The position numbers and the translations under genes are program-made. 64,000 nt of DNA. Origin: Semisulcospira habei. Its lineage: Eukaryota > Mollusca > Gastropoda > Semisulcospiridae. Positions 51,555 to 62,816 of this stretch are shown here, piece by piece. The stretch lies in NCBI GenBank assembly GCA_036245525.1, contig BTPG01000004.1:160460230-160524229 (forward strand). The letters are read 5' to 3'. The notes beneath the pieces were generated by a model, which worked only from the letters and a program-made list of their open reading frames with translations, did no database searches and was not told where the DNA came from. Positions within the stretch are counted from its first letter, which is position 1. Each line of letters opens with the position of its first letter.

Positions 51555-53148
51555 GAAGCTAAGAGAAATCTGAATGCTCTAATTATCGTGGAATTACCCT
51601 GCTGTCCATTGCCGGGAAAATTCTCGCAAGGCTTGCTCCTGAATCGGCTGGTACCTGCCATCGCTGAAGACCACCTCCCAGAGGGCCAGTGTGGCTTCAG
51701 AGCCAACAGGAGTACCACCGACATGGTCTTTGTGCTGAGACAGCTTCAGGAGAAGTGCCGCGAGCAGAACAAAGGGCTGTACGTAACGTTTGTCGACCTA
51801 ACAAAAGCATTCGACACTGTGAGCAGGCAAGGCATGTGGCAGATCCTGGAGCGACTTGGCTGTCCCCCAAAGTTCCTAAGCATGATCGTCCAGCTCCACG
51901 AGGACCAGCAAGGCCAGGTTAGACTCAACAGTAACCTCTCAGAACCATTCCCCATTATCAACGGCGTGAAACAGGGCTGCGTGCTGGCACCAACCCTCTT
52001 CACCATCTTCTTTAGCATGATGTTGAAGCAGGCCACAGTAGACCTCGACGATGACGATGCAGTGTACACCAGGTATCGTCTCGATGGCAGCCTGTTCAAC
52101 CTCAGACGACTGCAGGCCCACACGAAAACCCTAGACCAACTGATTCGTGAGCTGCTCTTTGCTGATGACGCTGCCCTTGTTGCACACACAGAGAGAGCCT
52201 TGCAGCGCATCACATCCTGCTTTGCAGATGCTGCCCAGCTCTTTGGACTCGAGGTCAGTCTGAAAAAGACAGAGGTACTACATCAGCCGGCACCCAAGGT
52301 AGAGCATCGCCCTCCCCACATCACCATCGGCGAGTCTGAACTGAAGTCAGTACACCAGTTTACCTACCTTGGCTGCATCATCACGTCAGATGCCAAGCTG
52401 GACAAGGAGCTTGACAGCAGGCTGGCAAAAGCAAAACAGCGCTTTTGGGCGACTTTTCAAGCGGGTGTGGCACAATCAACAGCTGAAAACGGGCACCAAG
52501 ATCAGTGTGTACAGAGCTGTCGTCCTCACCACCCTGCTGTACGGTTCCGAGTCCTGGGCCCTCTACCGCAACCAACTACGACTCCTCGAACGCTTTCACC
52601 AGCGCTGCCTGCGTACCATCCTGGGCATTCACTGGAGTGACTATGTCACCAACGTCGAGGTCCTTGAACAGGCAGAAACTATGAGCATCGAGGCTTTGTT
52701 GCTGCGGACACAGCTTCGCTGGGCGGGGCACGTCTCCAGGATGGAGGATCATCGCCTACCCAAGATCACTCTGTTCGGCGAGCTTGCTACTGGACACCGT
52801 GACAGAGGGGCACCAAAGAAGAGATACAAAGACGGTCTCAAGAAGTCACTTAGTGCTTGCCAAATCGACCACCGCCAGTGGTCTTCGCTTGCTGCGGACC
52901 GTGACACCTGGCGCTCCACCATCTACAAGGCAGCCGTCTCCTTTGAGGACTCTCGCAGAGCTAACCTTAAGGACAAACGGCCCAGGAGAAAAAACCGAGT
53001 TGCCGTAACTCAGAACCCTGACCAGACCTTCCCCTGCAGCCACTGCGGTCGAACCTGCCTGTCCCGGATTGGCCTCCGCAGCCACGAAAATGCCTGCAGA
53101 CGACGTGGGCAAGCCCTATAGAATCTTCGTTCGCGAAGTCAAGCCAAG
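51555..53148 (+). pseudogene. Zinc-finger-tailed LINE, copy D1
   Basis: A 5'-truncated LINE flanked by an 11-bp duplication ATACTCTGATT (51544-51554, 53149-53159). The reverse transcriptase motifs are 'GQCGFRANRSTTDMVF', 'FVDLTKAFDTVSRQGMW', 'VKQGCVLAPTLFTIFF' and catalytic 'LFADDAALVAH'. The C-terminal part has 'LLYGSESWALYRNQLRLLE', 'QLRWAGHVSRM' and a final C2H2 finger 'CSHCGRTCLSRIGLRSHENAC'. One frame break lies near 52435 ('aaaacagcgcttttggg' compared with 'gaacagtgctttcggg' in D2). The group is RTE/L1-like but I do not name it. Confidence 0.88.
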
Positions 53149-53159
53149 ATACTCTGATT

Positions 53160-54905
53160 ATCTCTCTTAGACACCCACATAATAAAGCATATAGCTCATT
53201 TTGAAGCTTGCCCACTCGGCACCGGCCTCCACGTGGCGTGGATGGGTAGTCTCCTCGGTCACTGACTGAGTGGGCTAGCAGAGGGGTGCCATCTTTGTCC
53301 AGGATTATGACTTGATGTCAGTCTTTTTCACTGGTCCAGTTTTTAAGGAGTTGTGCTAACCCAGGTCCTACCATGTTGGATTGGTCCTTAAAAATACTCA
53401 AGTGTTTGCCGTGCTTGGAGACCCGTGTCGGGGGAGAAGAGGATCCTGGTTCCCTTTGGGTTGTGGCTCACTGGTGCCAACACTCCACTTTGGCCTTGAC
53501 TTGTACCTAAACGGGAGGCTAGTCGTACCGGCCTAGTCAATCGGCTCTTGTCACGTTGAGCCCTATCCCACTGTTGACATGCGGGTTGATATACGGAGCA
53601 CCATGCTATAGCTTTTGCTGCTGATTAGGTGCTTTATGCCAGTATTCCCCTGCATTCAACAGTGTGATAGAAGGCGGTGGCTCAAACGGTTCAATCAGGC
53701 TTACCCCCTTGAGTATATCTTTCGGGCAGTATCCATTGTGCGTCGGCTGGAGACAGTTGCACTTGTTGGGCTCGGTGGCGAGCGGTCCGAGTCAACGCTG
53801 ACTAACGTACGTTACAAATACTTAGTGACTGCTTACAGGACACTGTCGTGTAGTTTGTCGGTAGTTTGTCTGTTAAATTTGTGATATTTTGAAACAAGAA
53901 AAAGGCCTCGCAGTTAGCATGCAGTGCGCTGAGACTAAAAAAAACACTTAGTGATAGCCTCGTTAGCTAGTCGAGTGAGTACAACCGGGTTCTACTTTGT
54001 TTTTTCAAAAGCATTACCGATGACATGACTTTGTGGAGGTGTCTACTACTCACTCAATTCTAGCCTAAGAACCCGTTGTGTTGAGACACAACCCAGGAGG
54101 CACTCGGGGAACCCCGAAGGGGGCCGAGAGTTGTCTCCCGTTAACTGCCCTTCCGGATCCGATACACGGTGTGACTATTCAGTCAGTCTACTTAGGCTCA
54201 CACTGTTGAGACGTGTTGCTCTAGCCTACGGACTTTGGATTTTCGACCAGTTGCCGGTCTTCCGGACTTGGCTTCTGCTCTGGGCTTCAACTTCGTCGGC
54301 CCTGCCTGTGCCACTGCGTGGCTCTGTCGTCCCCTCTTCGTTGGCTGCTGCCCTCTTCGGCCACTTGCGTGCCTGGGCTACGCGGCGAGCGTTGCCGGGA
54401 CTTTGCCCGGTCCTTCCTTGGGAGTTTGGACATTTCTCCCCCGTTCCCGCTCCGGCGGAAAGGTAAGGTAGCTGGGTTGGCCCTCGGCCGGTTCCCGGGC
54501 TGGGCACTGGTTTGAGCGGGCACGAAGGCAGTCTTCATCTTCGCTGTTGCTGGCGCGAATTATTCAGGGGTCAATTCTTCCTCTTCCGAGGATATCAGCG
54601 TTAATTTACAAAATCCGCTGTTTACAAAAGGCAATTCCGCGTGATGGAGAGAAAAAAAAAGAAAAAGAAAATTAATCTTAAAAATCTGAAACGATCGTGG
54701 TTCTTAAACGGCGCAGGTCCACAAGTTGTCAGATGCGTTCTTCCAAGATGGCGTCTAGCGATGCAGGACACATGGTTGTTCGCGGCTAAACCTTTACTGA
54801 AAGATAAGTCGAACCCTGATTATTGGCGCTTACCTATTCACTTGTATCTTGTGTGATTTGGAAAATTTGTTATGCTCCAGCCCATGCCTGCCTTTGCATT
54901 GGTGG
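53160..54905. other. GC-rich stretch of unknown nature
   Basis: No known protein or RNA was recognised. At 53970-54095, 'gagtgagtacaaccgggttct' is followed ~80 bases later by its near-complement 'agaacccgttgtg', and 'gttgagacacaacccagg' continues the pattern. Composition rises in GC from about 53.2 kb and resembles the DIRS region at 60.2-64.0 kb, so it may be the other end of the same element, but this is inference. A short A-rich frame begins at 54644. Confidence 0.3.
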
Positions 54906-54997
54906 ATGTGGCGAGAGCGGACGCTTACTTCGTTACTGAGTCGGTAGTGTAATGCTGGTTTTTTGTTATGCATTATACGGACCTGTTTTCCATGCAC
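54906..54997 (+). repeat. 92-bp duplication flanking LINE copy C (left)
   Basis: The 92 bp from ATGTGGCGAGAGCGG to TTTTCCATGCAC are identical by eye to 58225-58316. They directly abut the two ends of LINE copy C, so they are best read as an unusually long target site duplication. Confidence 0.85.
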
Positions 54998-57900
54998 GCA
55001 GGGGTGCACCGAATGAAATAAGGTGCCGTGAACCAACATGGTCTAAGGGAAGGTGACCCCGACAGAAAACCCCTGGTCCTCCTAGTAAGGGGGTTGGGCG
55101 TGGGGGTAGCTTCCCCACCCTGCAAAAAAGGAAATAGCTACAAAAACGCCGACGAAAAGACTAACAGTAATTCCTTTCCTGGAGGAGGAAGGTTCTTCTA
55201 CTAGAAGACTTATGACGTCCTGTGGTGAAAGCTGGAAGTCTTCGGAAGCCACAGGACCGAGCCGCCTCTCTCTATCCAGGGATACAACCATGGGCACATG
55301 GAACGTCAAGACCATGTACCAGAGCGGCAAGGCCGCCCAGATAGCAGCGGAAATGCAAAAGTACAACCTTTCCCTGCTAGGCATCAGTGAAGCCAGATGG
55401 ACGCAGTCTGGCCAGAAAAGGCTATTAAGTGGGGAGATGATTCTGTATTCAGGTCATGAAGAGGAGAATGCCCCCCATACAGAAGGAGTAGCACTCATGC
55501 TGTCACCAGTGGCACAGAGAGCGCTGATGGGCTGGGAACCTCTTGGGCCAAGAATTATAACAGCAGCCTTTAGAACCAAGAAAAAGCTCAAGCTGAACGT
55601 CATCCAGTGTTATGCGCCCACCAATGACAGTGACGAGGAAGAGAAACAAGAGTTCTACGACCGACTCCAGAGTGCCGTGGACAAATGTGCGGAGCGAGAC
55701 ATCACCATCGTCATGGGCGATTTTAATGCCAAAATAGGGGAGGACAACACCGGATACGAAGAGGTGATGGGGAGACAGGGACTAGGCTCGGAGATGAGTG
55801 AGAACGGGGAGAGGTTTGTAGACTTTTGTGCTCTAAACCGACTTGTCATTGGAGGCAGCATCTTCCCACACAGAAGAATACACAAAGCAACTTGGGTCTC
55901 ACCTGACCATACAACAGAGAACCAAATAGACCATATCTGCATTAGCAAGAAATTTAGAAGATCCCTTCAAGATGTTCGAGTGAGGAGGGGAGCAGATGTC
56001 GCCTCAGACCACCATCTGCTTACCTTAAGAATGAAGCTCAAGCTAAAGAAAAGCCGCACAGAGACAACAAGAAGACAGTGCTATAATGTAGGCCTCCTGA
56101 GAGAAACTGGAGTTAGAGAAGAGTTCAAACTGGTGCTGTCCAACCGGTTTCAAGCGCTACAGGAGCTAGTAAATGAAGAGGAGGCGGTCACCACAGAGCA
56201 GCAGTGGAAGGCAGAGAGGCGCTGAACTCAACCTGCAAAGACACTGTAGGGTTCAGGAAACACCACCACAAGGATTGGCTGTCGGCACAGACCTTGAAGA
56301 AGATAGAAGCGAGGAAGCAGAAGAAAGCAGCGGTCAACAACAGTCGCACGAGAGCAGCCAAAGTAAGGGCACAGGGGGAATACTCGGAAGCCAACCGCGA
56401 GGTGAAGAGGAGTATCAGGGCAGACAAGAGGGCCTACACAGACAGCCTGGCAGCAGAGGCAGAAAAGGCAGCAGGCAGCGGCAACATGAAACAGCTCTAC
56501 GACATTACCAGAAGATTGTCGGGTAAGTATGGCCATACAGAAAGACCAGTAAAAGACAAAGAAGGCAAGCCTATTGCAGACAGAGCAGACCAACTCGACA
56601 GATGGGCCGAGTATTTTGAAGAGTTACTGAACAGACCTAGCCCACCCGACCCCCCCCCCCCCCCGACATCCAGCTGGCAGAGACCGACCTACCCATCAGC
56701 TGTGACAGACCCAGCCGGGAAGAGATCAGAAAAGCAGTGGCATTTTTGAAGAATGGCAAAGCAGCAGGGCCAGATGGCATCCCAGTGGAGTCTCTGAAAG
56801 CAGACCTAGAGACAACAGTTGAGATGCTGTACCCACTGTTTGGAAAGATCTGGGAAGAGGAGGTGATGCCAGCTGACTGGAAGGAGGGGTACCTAATCAA
56901 GCTTCCCAAGAAAGGCGACCTCAGCAAGTGTTCCAACTACAGAGGAATCACCTTGCTGTCAGTACCAGGAAAGGTCTTCAACAGGATCATCCTAGAGAGA
57001 ATGAAGAGCTCCGTTGACCCCCAGCTGAGAGACCAGCAAGCAGGATTCAGGAAGAACCGATCATGTACAGACCACATCGCCACTCTCCGCATCATCGTGG
57101 AACAGTCTCTGGAGTGGAGCTCCCCGCTGTACGTCAACTTTGTGGATTATGAGAAAGCATTTGACAGCGTGGACCGAGAGACTCTGTGGAAACTCCTACG
57201 ACACTACGGTGTACCCACAAAGCTCGTCCGCCTGATCAAGAGCAGCTATGATGGCATGACATGTCGCGTGATCCACGAAGGGCAGTTCACCAGAGAGCTC
57301 CAGGTCAGAACTGGTGTCAGGCAGGGGTGTCTGCTGTCTCCGTTCCTCTTCCTACTGGCCATAGACTGGGTCATGAAGATGACGAAGTGGAATACAGTGG
57401 ACACTGTGGACACAGCTTGACGACCTCGATTTTGCAGACGACTTGGCATTACTGTCCCACACTCATCAACAAATGCAGGACAAGACCACGAGGCTTGCTG
57501 ACATCTCGTCCCAAGTGGGCCTCACCATTCACAAACAGAAAACAAAGACAATGAGGCTGAACGCAACCAGGGAAGAACCAGTCTTGCTTGCTGGCACCCC
57601 CGTTGGAGGAGGTGGAGTCCTTCACCTATCTCGGGAGCATCATAGACAAAAAAGGTGGCACTGATGCAGATGTCAGAGCACGAATCGGTAAAGCCAGAGC
57701 AGCCTTTCTCCAGTTGAAAAAAGTATGGGGTTCCAGAGAGCTGTTACAACACACCAAAGTCCGGATTTTCAACTCCAATGTAAAAGCAGTTCTCCTATAT
57801 GGAGCAGAGACATGGAGATTGACAAAAACCACAGTCAACAGAGTACAGACCTTCATGAACAGTTGCCTTAGAAGAATTTTGAAAATCCACTGGCCAGAGA

Positions 57901-58224
57901 AGATCAGCAACGTCAGACTCTGGGAGAGAACAGAGCAGATAACAGCAGAGAATGAAATTGGGCGAAGAAGATGGGGATGGATCGGTCACAGTCTGAGAAA
58001 GCCAGCTTCCAGTATCACTAGGCAGGCATTGTCATGGAACCCCCAGGGAAAGAGGAAAAGAGGTAGGCCGAGAAACTCCTGGCGTCGAGACCTCCAAGCA
58101 GACATCAAGAGACTGGGAACCACCTGGAGTAGAATCGAAGGAGAAGCACAGGACAAGAGTTGCTGGAGGTCTCTCGTTGACGGCCTATACCCGGGTAGGG
58201 GTGACAGGCGTAAGTAAGTAAGTA
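54998..58224 (+). pseudogene. RTE-like LINE copy C, nearly full length
   Basis: Starts within the family 5' leader (GCAGGGGTGCACCG) and ends in an (AAGT)n tail (58210-58224). The endonuclease frame runs from ATG at 55212 to about 56215. Compared with copy B there is a 4-bp deletion at ~56213. Further breaks are a run of ~16 C at 56648-56663, a 14-bp deletion at ~57383 just before the catalytic 'DFADDLALLSHT', and an extra C near 57600. The last frame (57588-58217) carries 'ILKIHWPEKISNVRLWERTE' and 'GKRKRGRPRNSW'. The copy is therefore young by flank identity but inactive. Confidence 0.9.
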
Positions 58225-58316
58225 ATGTGGCGAGAGCGGACGCTTACTTCGTTACTGAGTCGGTAGTGTAATGCTGGTTTTTTGTTATGCATTATACGGA
58301 CCTGTTTTCCATGCAC
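58225..58316 (+). repeat. 92-bp duplication flanking LINE copy C (right)
   Basis: Right copy of the duplication at 54906-54997. The pre-insertion sequence continues after it with ATTTTTGCTTGGGG. Confidence 0.85.
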
Positions 58317-58489
58317 ATTTTTGCTTGGGGTACAAATACGGGTGCACGTTTATACACATTTTGGAGAAACTGGCAACTCACTGGCTTGTGAATAAATACA
58401 CATGTGAGGCCAAACTCCATATTAGTCGGTTGAAAAGGACACTGACGGCACCCAGGGAGTAAACGGGCCTGATTATGCATCGTGTACTC

Positions 58490-58887
58490 CCCTTAGCTTG
58501 GCGGGGCCCCACGTGCCCGCCCCCTGTCGCCATTACGTAGTAATGTTACTGTGCCAAACACATGTTGTGCATTTTGAGGCATCACATGTTTGAGTTGTTG
58601 TGCATCATGAAGCATGTGCTCACCTTGGTTGGTGGGGCCTCTTGTGCCCACGCCCTGTTGCCTTTTTTTTTTTTTTTTTTTGATAAGGTTACTGTGCCTG
58701 CCGCTTGCTTCATGCCTATACTTGTCTTGACGTGCTTGAGTTTTGTTGTACATGTATGCTTAGCGTGGCGGGCTATTGCCTTCCAGACCAAGGGTGACTG
58801 CCACGGGTGTGTATGCAGGGACGTACCCAGCGCAGGAAGGGATACCCTGGGAAGACAGGTACAACACATTGTTGATGGTTGGGGAGT
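58490..58887 (+). repeat. Degenerate GC-rich tandem units
   Basis: Units of the type 'CTTAGCTTGGCGGGGCCCCA' plus '(A)CGTGCCCGCCCCCTGTCGCC' recur at about 58494, 58621 ('ttggttggtggggcctcttg...gccctgttgcc'), 58759 and again after LINE D2 at about 60320. Spacing is irregular. A T homopolymer (58664-58681) is included. Possibly the leader of a mobile element; not identified. Confidence 0.4.
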
Positions 58888-58896
58888 TGCCTTGGC

Positions 58897-60237
58897 TAAC
58901 AAAAGCATTTGACACTGTGAGCAGGCAAGGTATGTGGCAGATCCTGGAGCGACTAGGTTCCAAAGTTCCTCAACATGATCATCCAGCTCCACGAGGACCA
59001 GCAAGGCCAGGTCAGACTAAACAGTGACCTCAGAACCATTCCCCATTCGCAACGGCGTGAAGCAAGGCTGTGTGCTGGCACCGACCCTCTTCACCATCTT
59101 CTTCAGCATGATGTTGAAGCAGGCCACAGTGGACCTCGACGATGACGACGCAGTGTACATCAGGTATCGTCTCGATGGCAGCCTGTTCAACTTCGACGAC
59201 TGCAGGCCCACACGAAAACCCTAGACCAACTGATTCGTGAGCTGCTCTTTGCTGATGACGCTGCCCTCGTTGCACACACAGAGAGCCTTGCAGCGCATTA
59301 CGTCCTGCTTCGCAGATGCTGCCCAGCTCTTTGGACTTGAGGTCAGTCTGAAAAAGACAGAGGTCCTTCATCAGCCGGCACCCAAGGAAGAGCATCGCCC
59401 TCCCCACATCACCATCGGCGAGTCCGAACTGAAGTCTGTACACCAGTTTACCTACCTTGGCTGCATCATCACGTCAGACGCCAAGCTGGACAAGGAGCTG
59501 GACAACAGGCTGGCAAAAGCGAACAGTGCTTTCGGGCGACTATTCAAGCGGGTGTGGCACAATCAACAGCTGAAAAAAGGCACCAAGATCAGTGTGTACA
59601 GAGCTGTCGTCCTCACCACCCTGCTGTACGGTTCCGAGTCCTGGGCCCTCTACCGCAGCCAACTACGACTCCTCGAACGCTTTCACCAGCGCTGCCTGCG
59701 TACCATCCTGGGCATTCACTGGAGTGACTATGTCACCAACGTCGAGGTCCTTGAACAGGCGGAAACTGTGAGCATCGAGGCTTTGCTGCTGCGGACACAG
59801 CTTCGCTGGGCGGGGCACGTCTCCAGGATGGAGGATCATCGCCTACCCAAGATCACTCTGTTCGGCGAGCGCGCCACTGGACACCGAGACAGAGGGGCAC
59901 CAAAGAAGAGATACAAAGACGGTCTCAAGAAGTCACTTAGTGCCTGCCAAATCGACCGCCGCCAGTGGTCTTCGCTTGCTGCGGACCGTGACACCTGGCG
60001 CTCCACCATTCACAAGGCAGCCGTCTCCTTTGAGGACTCTCGCAGAGCTAACCTTAACGACAAGCGACTCAGAAGAAAAAACAGAGTTGTCGTAACTCAG
60101 AACCCTGACCAGACCTTCCCCTGCAGCCACTGCGGTCGAACCTGCCTGTCCCGGATTGGCCTCCGCAGCCACGAAAATGCCTGCAGACGACGTGGGCAAG
60201 CCCTATAGAATCTGCGTTCGCGAAGTCAAGCCAAGAC
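58897..60237 (+). pseudogene. Zinc-finger-tailed LINE, copy D2
   Basis: 5'-truncated copy of the D1 family starting at the 'LTKAFDTVSRQGMWQILERL' segment. It is flanked by TGCCTTGGC (58888-58896, 60238-60246). Frame breaks are seen near 58955, 59035, 59195 and 59285. From 59237 a long frame covers the C-terminal region to the C2H2 finger 'CSHCGRTCLSRIGLRSHENA' and ends at 60208. The 3' end AAGTCAAGCCAAGA is the same as in D1. Confidence 0.88.
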
Positions 60238-60798
60238 TGCCTTGGCAGGATGGACAAACAGAGGTTAGCCGCGACTTCTCTTCTTCGCAGATGGTAGGTC
60301 GCAAAGGTTGGGTGCTTACCTTAGCTTAGCCGGGACCCGCATGCCCGCGCCCTCTAGCTGGCGGGGATGGATTGCAGGCCCAGGCGCTTGCTGACAGGTT
60401 TGTGCCTCGTTTTTTGTGCCTTTGTGTTGCGAAGGCTAGCCTTACCAGGGCGGGGTCTCTCAGGCCCACGCCCGCGTGCCTTCGGTTGTGTTGTGTGTTG
60501 CAGTGACCTGTTGCTGTCCCGTTCCCGAGGCAGAGGGTTTCAGTGGTCATCACTTACTAGAGGTCTGTTTGTCTGCACCGGATGCGCCCCCGACCACTCT
60601 TGCGACACCTACTCCTCCTGACCGGAGCTGCGCTGTTAGCAGTTGGAATGTACAGACGCGAGCAACCGGCACCTGTGTGTGATCTGAGTCCAGTCGAGGC
60701 GCTTTTCCCGGACCTTGCGTACGACAGCGAAACCGGCCACCGCACGAGAACGTGATGACCTTGCGGAGGACGTCACTCCGGACGCAGACTAGTGTGCA

Positions 60799-61593
60799 GA
60801 GTGGGCAGATCGAGGCGACCGTTCCTGGAGGGAACGCGCTTGGACCAAGCCTTACGTCAGGCAGAGAACCCACCTCGCTACAGAGCTCGGTTCGGAGAGA
60901 CGTGCTTCGCGCCGTCTCTGGTCCGCTTCCGATCCCCACTCGTCTCCATGGAAGCCCGCTGGCTCTTACGCAGAGTCACCTTGCCGGCAGAGAACCCACC
61001 TCGCCACAGAGCTCGGTTCGGCGAGACATTACGCACGCGTCCGAGTCCTTCGCACAGTACGGAACCCCCACACCACTCGAGGTCAACTTGGAAGCTGCCC
61101 AGGCGGCCGACGACTTAGCGCAGGATCTCGTGCTCGGAGCAGGAAGGCTCTCACCGCGCTCGCTTCCTGGAGGGTCCCCCACCAGGACAACGCTTCTCGT
61201 CGGAAGAACACCGAGACGGCTGCTAGCGGTTGCGGGATCCTTTGGTGACCGGCCAGCAAGGTGGAGGTTCCAGTCTTGTCCCTTACCGCTCGGGTCCTCG
61301 ACGACCTTGTGGAGGGATCGCCACGCTGGACGCAACAGACTAGTGCATGGAGTGGGCTAGTCTGCGGAGTGGGCAGATCGAGGCGACCGTTCCCAGGAGG
61401 GAACGCGCTTGGACCAAGCCTTACGTCAGGCAGAGAACCCACCTCGCTACAGAGCTCGGTTCGGAGAGACGTGCTTCGCGCCGTCCATGGTCCACTTACG
61501 ATCCCCTCTCGTCTCCACGGAAGCCCGCTGGCTCCTACGCGGAGCCACCTCGCCGGCAGCGAACCCACCTCTTTGAGCTCGGCTCGCGGAGAC
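60799..61593 (+). repeat. Direct repeat of ~225 bp, two copies
   Basis: 60799-61025 and 61367-61593 share 'gagtgggcagatcgaggcga', 'acgtcaggcagagaacccac' and 'ggaagcccgctggctc' in the same order with high identity. The offset is 568 bp. The repeat lies inside the DIRS-like region and could be a diverged tandem duplication of part of its first coding region. Confidence 0.75.
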
Positions 61594-62816
61594 CTTTTAG
61601 CACGCATCCTAGGCCTTCAAGCTTACGGAACCCACATGCAAGGCGACCGTAGTCACAGATGGACTCCTTCCTTGCCCTGTACGAAGTGCTCTGCGCATCG
61701 CCTCAACTTTTCCTGCGATGGACTGCACGCCGGCCCTCCCCTCTCAGGAGAAGATTCTTCACGGGTGGACGCTGGAAGACAGCTAGGAGTTCCTGTCCCG
61801 GCCGCGGCTTCGGCCTCCAGGTCCTGCGCTACGTTGCTCAACGCTCCTCCTGTCGGGTTCCCGGGACTACGTTTTCTTTGCCGTCCTTGGATGTCCGACC
61901 GCTTCGTTTGCCTTCATCAGGTCCGGTTTTCGGGACTCTCCCAGGCGTGCCTCCGCTTCCTGCCTGCTGTTGACCAGCTTCCGGCTCTGCTGTTGGATTA
62001 GGTGACTTCGCTCGTCTGTCACTCCTTAGCCTGCGTCGGATTCGGTTCTCCTGACCCAAGCCTTCGTCCGCCACATCAAGGACTTCTGGCTTCCTTGACG
62101 TCCGGCCGCAGATGGCACTTCAGCGATGAGGACTCTCCCGCATCGTGCTTCCCTGGGCGGCCCTGCTCTTCGGTGCATTCGAGCAGCCTGGAGGATTCTT
62201 CTAGGATCTTGGGGCTTCACAGCACTCCTCCTTTGCTACTGCCGCCGCTAGCCCGTGGTTCTCTCCGAGGGATCTTCGGCTCCGCCGTCAGTTGGACGAT
62301 GCCTTCAGCCTGCACTTCCTACCCTTCTCACTCGGCCTCCAGGGAGTATCGTTATACTTCGGCGCCGCAGTAGTTACCAGTTCGGGCGCTGCCGTCCTTC
62401 TTGTCCTCTGCACTTGGATCCTCACCGTTCTTGGACACAGGGGTACCTACCCGCGGCTCCCTTCGTCCTGGCGTCCTCCTGCCTTGACGATCTCCCCGTG
62501 TGCTTTGCGGACGCGACCGGACTTCGGACAAGGATGCCCTGATGCAGCGGTGCCACGGTTGGGGTGACTGGTCTCCACAGGTAAGTCGGTCCTCTCACCC
62601 TCTCATCGCTTTGTCCATCTCGGCTGGGAGCTCCCCTTCGTCCTACAGGTGCGTGGCGGGGGCCACGGATCCTAGGTTAACACAGCAGGACACAGCCTCC
62701 GCATTTGGCTTCCGCTCCTTGGGTGAACATGCGGCGCCGCATCTACTCCTCCTCGATCGTCTCTACGCCCAGCCGCTGCAGCCGCACCTCCGGGTACGCT
62801 GGCAGTCACGTCCACG

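Noticed and set aside
54131..54466. Long Leu/Ala-rich frames in the GC-rich block
   Set aside because: Several frames are open at once because GC-rich DNA has few stops; no motif or codon pattern supports any of them.
60367..62567. Many overlapping frames on both strands at 60.4-62.6 kb
   Set aside because: Same GC-rich effect. Only the RNase H and recombinase stretches further right show recognisable motifs.
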